Positions 1-10,500 of a stretch of 25,858 nucleotides of DNA are shown piece by piece. Below the pieces are notes generated by a model. That model had not been told where the DNA came from. It saw only the letters and a program-made list of their open reading frames with translations, and made no database searches. The stretch is taken from contig NW_003135353.1 of the NCBI RefSeq assembly GCF_000003605.2, positions 385,000 through 410,857 of the forward strand. Direction: 5' to 3'. The DNA is from Saccoglossus kowalevskii. Taxonomy: Eukaryota > Hemichordata > Enteropneusta > Harrimaniidae. The translations under genes were made by a program, and so were the position numbers. Positions within the stretch are counted from its first letter, which is position 1, and each line of letters opens with the position of its first letter.

Positions 1-582
1 GCATATTTTCACTGAGATCAGTGACCTTTGATGTGTATCACCAGTGATCAGTCAAGTAGAAACAGTCAAAATATTTTATCAGATTTTCTCAATTTTTGCA
101 TGATATTTTCATACAGGACATCTGTTGTTCAAACTCAGGGAAGACTTCATACTGATGAATAAGGTGACCAAGTTTGATAAAGTTTGGAATAGAATTAGTA
201 AAGTTATTATGCACACAATAACAATTATTAACGACAACGACGACAACAACGACGGACAAAATTTTTCCCTTAATATACCTTTCCCTTCCATCTTTGATGG
301 TACGGGCAAGGTAACAAAATCTAACAAAACGATGCTGTTACAAGTAAGTTCACAACTCTCAGAATTTTTAGGCAGACGAACTGCATAATCGCAGATCGAA
401 TGTCAAAAAGCTCGTAGCTGAGCGCGCTGGCGAACGCATGACAATCTTCACTAAAAATCATGTGAATTCGCTACAAAATCCTAGTTTTTCTCTCCAATAA
501 AATAGTCATATAGTGAACGTAAACATGGCAAACCAGTCAGTTCACGAATATTGCAGCGTATCGTGCTCCCCTGACAAGTTAT

Positions 583-672
583 CAGGTAAATCAGGTAACC
601 TGAAGAGGAAGGTACCCGGATGGAGGTTAACATACAATTATGGCAAGAGGTTAACATACAAAAATGTTAACC
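583..672. repeat. cluster of short direct and inverted repeats
   Basis: TCAGGTAACCTGA (591-603) is a perfect palindrome around one base and follows a second TCAGGTAA copy. GAGGTTAACATACA occurs at 623-636 and 647-660. GGTTAACAT (649-657) pairs with ATGTTAACC (664-672) across a 6-base loop. Confidence 0.85.
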
Positions 673-959
673 TTTAATACGGTAATCTGATTGGCTGTCA
701 TGGTCATGAGGTATAATAATGTAATATCTTACATCAATGGCAATGATATTGATATTGTGAAAATACATTACTGGCAGTTTACAAAGTTCATTGAAAAACA
801 GCATTTTAGCACTTGTTTCCACCAATTAGCCTTTCATGGAATATGTACTTTTACCCAGGGACTTGAACACAAGAGAATCACATCAACCATGGAACAACAG
901 TTCTGGTTACGAGTGTGCTGTTTACATGCATACAAGCACACATGTACTTTAAGATATTC

Positions 960-1441
960 TGTTAATCAAAGATAATATGCACAGATTTTTATTCAAAACT
1001 AATAAGGTCTGTGCATAGTCTTAGAGCATTTATGTACCAAATTTCATTGAAATATAATGATTAGTACTTGAAATATCAGTGGAAACACCAAAAATGTACT
1101 AATTATGCAAATTAAGTGAGCAATATGCCAGATATTAACCCCAAAAATATTAGGTCTGTGCATTGTCCTATGACATCTATGTACCAAGTTTCATCACAAT
1201 CTAGTGAGGAGTTCATTAAATATCAGTAGAACAGTCATGGAACAGATAAAAATTAGCTAATTATCATGCAAATTATGTAATTAATATGCATGGATATAAA
1301 CCAAAACCTAACCAAATCTGTGCATTAGCCTGGAGCATCTATGCATCTGGTTTTATCAAAAATCAATATATGGTTCTTGAGATATTATTGGAAAGGTAGA
1401 CACACACACATACAGATGCGAAGTGCAAAAACTCCCATCAC
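960..1441 (+). repeat. dispersed repeat, copy 1, with about 150-bp internal units
   Basis: The phrase (A)GGTCTGTGCAT and downstream sequence (ATGTACCAAGTTTCAT, AATTATGCAAATTA) recur at about 1005, 1152 and 1314, giving diverged units of 147-162 bp. The array ends in an ACACACACA run followed by ACAGATGC and ACTCCCATC. A second copy with the same ending and orientation lies at about 12455-12738. No coding capacity is visible; probably a nonautonomous mobile repeat. Confidence 0.8.
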
Positions 1442-1489
1442 ACTGTAAATGGATATAGATTTAACTTTACATTAAAGCAGACATTGTAC

Positions 1490-1568
1490 CTGGTTTCTTG
1501 TGAGCCATCTGAGCTGAGATATTGGCAGTAATCTTATCTAACTTAGCTTGTCGTTCATCTACCTTACG
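1490..1568 (-). CDS. ELOA: ELOA exon 9 (last in window)
   Basis: 79 nt, phase 0 in and phase 1 out. It encodes RKVDERQAKLDKITANISAQ then MAHKKP, matching human [26 protein letters not shown]. Acceptor CTTTCAG, donor CCAG|GTACAA. I found no exon between here and position 1 that fits the expected next segment (Elongin A proteins continue with a FVNSVAKPP-like stretch), so the gene continues to the left. Confidence 0.9.
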
Positions 1569-4500
1569 CTGAAAGCAATCAATAGAGTACAAATATATAA
1601 ACACAATTCATAAACAGTGAATCCAGGTGTAACTTAACCTTTTCAACACCAGACTTTCTCACCTAAATTTGTCTGCACTTTTTTCTCATATTCTTCAATA
1701 TTACTGGAAATGAACCATAATTTTGGAGCCAACAGACAAAATTTGAGTTAATTTTTAAATACCCTGTAAAATACCACAAAATTACATGCTGTAACTTACA
1801 TGTATGGAGTTACAGTGACAGATGTATAATAATAAATATTATTTTTCATTTTGTAATTACAAATTTTAACATTTGTAGCCATATCAACTGATTTTATCAT
1901 TTCTCATGGTGATCACAATAATCATTGGGATGTGTTTTGCAAATAATACAAAGTGGAAATGAGAATTACTTTAATTTGATCCAGTTGATAATCACATTGT
2001 CATGAAATCCTGGTTGCTTTGAGGCACATGGTAGTTCCCAAAAGAAAGCAACCATAAAGTATGTCTACATTGTCAAATTCAGTAGCTTGCAAATGCACCA
2101 ATCAAAATGCTTCTTAATACAGGGAACCAATCAAAAGACTTGGAGAAGCTGACAAACTGTACCCTTGTTTTAAGACAACTGCTGATGATTAAATTGTTTT
2201 CATGATGATGACTCATGAATATACAAATAATAGTTCCTAAATAAAGGCTTTATTTTTGAAAAATAGTGAATGTTCAATCACATTATAGCCCATACCAATT
2301 TTATTTTATATTATCAACAAAGTTTGAGACAATCAAATCTTAATTATCGGATGATAGTAACGTCAATTCAACTCAATCAAAAATCAATTCAACTGAAATG
2401 AAATTTGAGAAGTAGAGTACTTACTAAATATAATTCTCTCCATGACTCAAACTCATTCGGTTTGCACAACTTGAATTCCCTAATACAATGTATTTGCCAT
2501 AAATCATTAGTGTCTTCAAGAAAATGCTGCAAAAAAAAAATACATTATTGTAAGTCCATTGGAAAGTCCATTTTGCTGAATGGCCATTTCATCAAAATCA
2601 TCTTTATTTAGGTGTCTAAATACCACCCAATCTGGTATAAATTAATGAAATCATTGCCCACAATTGTTTTAGATGTAGAAGAAACAATTTTTGGAGATCC
2701 TAAGTCATATCCAAATCATTGATAATTACATGGAAAATGCATTTGTCTTGCTCTTAAATGTCCATCTCTTTTTTTATGTAGGTGTACAAATTAAGAATAT
2801 ATATACATATTGACTATTTCAATTTAAGAAATCAGGGGAATTGTTTGCTAAAATTGAAAGTTTGTCACTGCAGGACAGCGGAAAATGTTTTTGACCACTA
2901 TTTGGCACCCAAGAAATTTTGGCAATGCAATGTTCGGCCAAAGTAATACTGTCATTTTGGCCTACTGCCTTGTAAAATTGCATGTGTTATTCGTACCTCA
3001 GTCTGTTGGAGAAAAATAGAAATACAGTGTATACAAGTGTCCACATGGCCAAGCAACATGTGTCTGAATATCAAATACAAGGCAGAGTAATAAAACTTAG
3101 TTGACTTCATAGGTTATTTGTGCTGAAATGATATCATAATCTGCCATGATACAGGGCAACCCAAACCACCACCAATAAGGATTAAGGATAAACTTACTGG
3201 ATTGAAGTCTTCTAATCTAAATAACTGCTCTGCATTACATTTTTTCAAGACTGGTTCAAGAATGTCAAACGGTACTCCACCGACATCTTCAAGTGCTGCA
3301 AATATTAGAGTTAGACTATATTAGAAAAAATAAAACACATTTGGTGTTTCTAGTTACACAGGCTGAAACAATTTTAGAGTAGGTAGGCAGCAATTTTAAT
3401 TAAATTTTTCCAGTGAGGTGTTGCTAAGACCATAATTATGATATAATAGAGTTGTGAAAATGACATTTAAGTTAGCTTTCAGGGCAAATTTCTAGTCAAA
3501 TTTTAAGTGCTGGTCATCTACTATATTCATAAAGATGAATGAAATAACAAGCTACATATGAATATTTTATTTCCATGAAATAACTTTATCCTTGATATGG
3601 TGGGTACGTGTAGGAAAGTTTTACAAGAAACAGAGGACTTATTATATCAATACGCAGGTGTTGTTCTGTTATTCAAGGCAACGACTCATACCCAGTTGGC
3701 AAGGAAACTATTAAATCTTTCTCTTTCGATACACTTTCCATAACTTCCATCTGCTTTGGTTTCAATTCCCTGTCTGAATTGTATTTATTCAGAATAATTT
3801 TTAAAGTTCCCGCAAACTCCACCATATTTAAATATAGTTCGGGTTTGACCCCACAATGACCCTTGATTTGCATAAATGCATACATTGTAATCAAGCTGTG
3901 GCAGAGGTGATTCGAAGAAGTGCTATCTTGCGTGGAGAGTGTCACTGACTATTTTGAATCACTCATTTAGTAAAGGCAGCCGCATTATGATATCAGGGTT
4001 AGATTTTGAAAGTTGAAATACGTACAATATAAACACCATTATTCATAGAGTATCAATGTATTACATGTACCGTATGTTGTCGTGCCAATAGAATTTAAAA
4101 TAGTCATTCGAACATAACTTGATTAAGATTTACTTTATCATAGCTACTGGGTAGTTCATGAAAGGTTAATTTAAATATAATCATTCTAAATAGACAATTT
4201 ACCTTGCTTATCAGTCCCTGCTGTTTCTGACTTTCTAATTCCTGAGAGTACTATAAAAATGTTTACAGCTAAGCTGTTCAAAGGTGTATTTCAAACTTTC
4301 TATCCCTGTCTTCTATCTCTATATCAAGATACAGATTTATCCAATTAAACATCAAGATGTCACTTTCTGATATTCGAAAAATAAAATCATGCAATTATTA
4401 GTTTCAACATAAGAAATAGAAATAACTCTACAATAACAGTATGGGATGGTGCGAATTTGTTAGATAGACTGTTTACACTAAAAATTTAATTAACAATTTG

Positions 4501-7500
4501 ATTATCTAGAAGATCAGGGTTCAAAAAGTGAGAATTAAAACTCCTAACCAGGATGTGTGTGGATGTGTATCCCATCACAAGCAGTAGCATGAGAGTTTTC
4601 CCTTCTAAGCCTGTTCCTCTCACACAAAGTCTCTACAAGCTCAACTAAGCTTCCTATTTCACTCTTATCCCTGCTCCTGTTTCATAAATTGTGTATATAT
4701 TGATTTTTTGTCATGTAAGCTAAACACAAATAAACAGAACATCTTACAACTGTAAATATATTTAATTATTCTCTGGGTTTTAATTTCGCTATTTTTGCTA
4801 ATAAGTAAAATTTTCTAAATTAAATCCGTGTGAACATGTGAAAAAACAAAGGAACTTATTGTTTCTTTGTCAAATTCATGAACTTAAAACACAGCAAAAA
4901 GTTCGAAAATCAAACGAGTGAAAGTGAAAACAAATGTTGTATACTTCGGATTGGACGTACTCTAAAGACCAATGTGATTTTATGGCTGTCATCAGCAAAT
5001 AAAGCTTAATCAAAATATGCTGATAACAAAAAGTCTCTTATAATAAATATAATTTGTAAATATTATAATTACTTACCATCAATATTTTCACATAGTATTC
5101 TCATACAAGAATCATAGAGTGATGGAACAGCTGTAAAATAAAAACATTATTACAAAACAATACATGCAGAGTCACTGCAATGCAACAGCTGAGTACATAC
5201 ATAACCATGTATTGTGCTTACACATGTATCTATACAGGGCAGAAAAAAATTATATCCCTACATCGCTCTACATTATATGTTCTCAGGTGTTGCATAGTTT
5301 ATATACTGCCAAATGACTAAAAAGTATAATAAAGATATAACAATAGCAAGTTCATGGATATATTTTGAAAATAACAAATTAATAACAGTTAAAATCTAAA
5401 AAATATTTCTAGGAATATGAACAGGTAGAATCACCACAAGACATATGAGAGTTGATCAAGTAAAACAGAAATAGTACAGAAGACATTAGTGTTGATGTCC
5501 CAGTGTTTGAAAGAGTTTACTTAAAAATAACATTATTTATATTGAGCAAAAAATATCTTAATTTTATATATACAGTCATCTCGTATAACATAAGCTAAAG
5601 TTAATCTGCAATGAAATGAACATATTTCTGTACAGAAACAGGCCAGAAATTTGTAACCAATGATGCCTAAAGAAAAATGTTGTGACAATATTAAGTCATC
5701 ATATTGCATCAAATATTGTAACTTGCTTAGCCTTTTTGTTGGCAAAGATGGACATGCATCCTTTGGTATTCTGTCTATGTACTATGTACAGATTAATAAA
5801 CAGACATGGTCATTGCATTCAGAAGAAACTGGCATATCCACCATGAAATGCAGCATGGCCACCAATCAACCATATTTAGTTGAATCACACCCATTATATA
5901 TCATCGTACCATCTTCGATCAAAAAATAAAAATAATGATTCCAAAGTATTATTAAAAATCTGCTGTCAGTCAGTCTTATTGATGTATCTCTTGATATTTT
6001 ATCTATGTACTCTCAAGTCCCAAATAAACATATCCCCGAACAAATCTTCAAAATCTAATAAACAAACCCCCGAGAAATTTCCCGAATGACTGGAAAATTG
6101 TTCCCTTGCTTCTAAAATGTGCTCTTACTGGTGTATATACAAACTTTTCACTGTTCCCTCTAATTAGGAACATAAAGGGACAACAAATGATGCATTTCTA
6201 GCAATACACTTTAAATGTATATTTTAAAAGAAGTTTTGAGTAAAAACAAATATGAATGCATTGCTTAGTAGCAAATGATCACAGTACTGTAGCGCAATCC
6301 GATCATGTTGCGTTTCATAAGTGATTAACTTGCTTGTTTTCGTAGTGTTACAATTGTTGATTACTACTCAGTAGTGATTATAATAACTTTGTTGAATTGT
6401 GATGAAATGCAAGCAAAATTCAACTTAGTTTCATCGTAAGCAAATGATTTTCAAGTTGGTCACATGTAAACGCACGATGCGATACGATATCTGCCATGTT
6501 TTTTTCATGCACTTCAGACCTGAAACTGTGTTTATTGACTTGATAGGTATATTGCTAATCAACCAATCAAAATGCTGGATGGTACCAACATGTTTGAATA
6601 CCATAGCTCATTTAAATATGTTAATGACAGTTCAGTGACTTAATGGTGAATGCAACACTGAAGAGATTTACCGATAATATACAATTTTATATTGTATCAA
6701 ATTTGCATTACATATTTATAAAAAAACTGTGGCTACTCTGCTAACCTGAAAATGTCTGCTCACGAGCTCTTCCTGAAAACACTTTAGTTCTGGACTGTCG
6801 AGATGTGACACTCAGAGCAGTCAAAGCTGCTTCATCGAAGGAGGCTGAATAATAAAAATACATATAAACCTCAGGTAAATTACAGTAAATAATAAGAAAA
6901 TTTCTTGTACACCAGGTCAGGTGGTCATTATGTACACAGGTTTCATTGTACATGTGTAGTTCTAGCAAATTTACAACAGAAGCCAAGGTATTGGGAAAAC
7001 TTACAAGTTTTCTTTTTTGGCCAAAAAGATATTTTCATTTTTCTAACCAAAAATATATCCACCTAATATTATGAGATTTTCGTCAATAAAATAAAATTGT
7101 TCCAAAGATTTGGAAATTTTTTTAGGAAATAAAAGAAATTGAGGGGGGTGGGGGGTGGGGGTCCTACCTTTTTTTTATTTTTAAATGAGAATGAGCTGTG
7201 ATAAAATTGCTTGTTTTGATTTATAGTTTATTAATGTTTACCAATATTTGTCATCAACATGTGTGTTTATAACACAAAGTGATGATGGTTATAGCGAATA
7301 ATCATGACATCACCATGAAAGTGTGAGGCATCAACACAATGTGCTGATGTCATAATGAACACAGGGTTTATGGTGATGGGTGATGACCATAATGCTGTAA
7401 GGTTCTAACATAAACTAATGATGTCATAACGAACAGGTGGACACAGTAAAAACAATGACATCACTATGAAACTGTAAGGTTCTAACACAAAGTGATGATG

Positions 7501-10500
7501 TCAATAACCCTTACCTGATTTTCTTTTTGGGAGATCCTCCATTTGAGGCAATCTAAGAGGTTTATAATCTGCATTAATACTTGGTAAATCCACCTCTGGA
7601 GGGACTGGAGTCTTAGTCAGATTGGTGAGTAAAAACAAAAAAAATCAGCATAATATGATTTCAAATTAGAATATCAAATAGCCAATCAGGATCTATGTTA
7701 TAAATGTATGCATGGCACTGAATAATCTAGTTAATTTAGTAAGAACCACTTAGATTGGTTGAGGAACTCTAAGATGTGTTCGACATAGTTGAATTTTAGT
7801 TATATATATAACGAACTCAGAATGTTCATATAACGATCATAGATTCTTTTTTTTAGAGCAGTTGTGATCTTGCATACATGTGGTCTATTAAAGTGAAATG
7901 ATTTTTCAGACTATTTATGTGTGACAAAAATAAATTCACTAATCAGCACACAGTGGGTATTTTGCTGAATGCAAGATTACATGAATGGAAAGATAGGTCA
8001 GTCACTCTTGTTTCCATCAAGGACATTTTAAATTAAAATATAATTCAAAATAATTTCGTGGTTGAGCCTGGTATATCGGGTTTTCCTTCAATCACGCTGC
8101 CATTAATTTTTCTGCAATCAAACAATGTGTGGCTGCATGTTTTCTGTTCTAAATGCAATTTTTTGCAATTATTTTTTTATTTGACAATTCACAAAAAAGA
8201 CAGTCAGCTTTATCTTACATTATATGCCGCTTGAGTGATGCTGCCTAAAGTGTGAATATTTAATACCAACCTTTTTACTTGACATTTCATCAGAGACAGG
8301 TTCTAGTTTTCTCTTTTTCTCATGACCATCTTTCACTTTCTTGTGTTTTTCTTTATGTCTTTCTTCATCTTTTCTTTCAGATTTATGTCCATGCTTATGT
8401 TTTCGTTCTCTATGCTTGTCTTTATGTTTCTCTTTTTTCTTCTCCTGGTGTTCCACTTTTGGCATTTCCGAAGTTCTCATTTTGTGTCCAATATCTGCTG
8501 TTACCCGAGAAGAAGAAGAAATTTTGTCCTTTTTAATTTTTTTTGGAGCCACTGCATCTAAATTTAAACAGTCAGCAAATGACAACCCTGTTGACTCAAA
8601 AGACACTTCTTCAACTTGAACCTTTTTTGGGGTTTTCTTTTTAACATTGACTTTTTTCTCTGGCACTTTAGGTTTACTATCATGTTCCGTTTCTGTAATT
8701 GCATATTTTGATTGTGAGGCCGACTTGTCCTCTCTTTTTTTCTCTTTCCTTTTTTCCTTTTTCTTTTCCATGAACTCTTCATTCCGGTTTGTGCTACTAT
8801 GCTCAACATCATGGACTTGCTTTTTATGTTTCTTATTTTTGAAGTTTTTAGTTTCCACACTTTCATCGATGTCATCACCATGATGACTATATCCAGCATC
8901 AGTCTCCTCATCTCTGCGTTCATGGCAATAAATTTCAGTATGTCCTGTTGTTTCTGAGTATGTTACAGTTTCCATTGAAGTGAGTAACTGTTTCCATTTC
9001 AGCACTAAGTTCTTTGCATAATCTCCTACTCTGCCTCCGATTTTCCTGAAACCATTGACAAGTTTGCCAATTCCAGTTTTCTGTAAGGAAATGATATAAC
9101 ATGAAACTTTTTTCATTGAAAATAAACAGACACATAGCTTCATCTCCAAAAATCTATTTGAGATATGTCTATGAAGTTAAATAAAAATATAGACAAGCTT
9201 ATACAGTTTATGTTACCGTAAAAACTTAATACAAGATTTTCCTACCAATATCAATTAAACCAGTCAAAATTTAAAAGTAATTTTGTATTCAAAACAAGCA
9301 ACCGTTTTTCGAAACCACTTGGTTTCTTGATGTTTTTATACAATGCATCATACCTAGCTTTGTGGAAGTACAAATTTTTAAATGACAGGTATTTACAGGT
9401 ATTAAGATTCTATTAGTTCCCATAACAACGAAAAAATGATTTTCATTAGCATAGTTGTCCAATAATTCACACACCTGTCAAAGGAATAGTTAATCAATGA
9501 CAAGTTTTTATGGTATTCAGTTTGTGGCCCTTGGATGGCTTCCCACTACTATCAGATGTTTGGTGATGCAGTTTTCACTTCAAGAAGTTTGAAAGCCAGA
9601 AACAGTTAACTGCAGCAGGAAGTGGGCATGGCAACTCAGAATCTTATTTTTCAATTTCACTTGAAGATGATTTATTATTTTTACCTTTTTTTACAAATAT
9701 TAATTTCAGGGCAATAGAAACCAAAAAACAGTAAATGTGTGGGTGGGCATTTCACAGGTACTTTATAATATACTAATGCAGACCATAACAAATCTCTATA
9801 TATCATGCAAGCACATGCACTTTTAATAGAACAAATACAATATATACAATATATACAGTACATCCCGACATCATACGCCAGGATCAGATACCTGATGTTG
9901 ATACATACCTGTAAAATGTCAATGGATATGGGCATCTTGTGAAGCTCATGAAGGAGTGTAAGGATCTAAAAAAAAAAAGGTCAATTGCATGTATTTGTTA
10001 AAAATTTCACAGAATTATATTCTGTGGAGTTATCAAATTAGTGCAGTGATCTCTACAGATTGAGAAAAGAGGTACAGTTATTATGGCAAGTAACATTTAT
10101 GTTACATGATACAATTGCTTTTATTTATTCCTATTTTTTCACATATTCTACCAAAAATCTACATCACAAATGCACATAGGTATTTCACTTGGACATGTTT
10201 TGAAACTAAATATATTGTTCAAAGACTAGGCAACCCTACAGAAATGGGAACTTTTCAATTCCCTTCAATCTTGCATTCATGCACTCTAAGCAATGAAAGG
10301 TTTCTTTTGACAGGCACGCAAGTCTGATTTGCAGATAGACGCAAGTGGCACATAGATGAAACTGCGCCTCACCTACTGCTTGAGCAACTCACAGGCGCTC
10401 AGTTACCAAACAAGTTACCAAAGGCTTGTACTAAGTAGTCTGAAAATTTGAATATCTGCACCAGTTAAGGATGATGCAGTACAAGCCCAGATGTTAGGGA

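Larger units (their letters stand above)
1..1489. other. ELOA intron 9 (partial)
   Basis: No exon seen. It contains an AT-rich stretch with ACAACGACG-type simple sequence near 230-256, a cluster of palindromes at 583-672, and a tandemly built dispersed repeat at about 960-1441. Confidence 0.7.
3296..5076. other. ELOA intron 6
   Basis: Holds the helicase fragment (3601-3825), the candidate microexon (4203-4250) and a partial MITE end (4749-4790). The rest is AT-rich and unremarkable. Confidence 0.7.
6845..7514. other. ELOA intron 4
   Basis: Contains a G-rich tract (7142-7162) and a diverged minisatellite (7271-7505) that reaches the exon 4 donor. Confidence 0.75.

Noticed and set aside
4555-4690. 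Less AT-rich patch in ELOA intron 6 that might be an exon
   Set aside because: All three minus-strand frames contain stops and no matched splice sites were seen.
8279-8923. Several open frames on both strands across ELOA exon 3
   Set aside because: They are shadows of the Lys/Glu-rich coding sequence (Phe/Ser/Leu-rich on the opposite strand).
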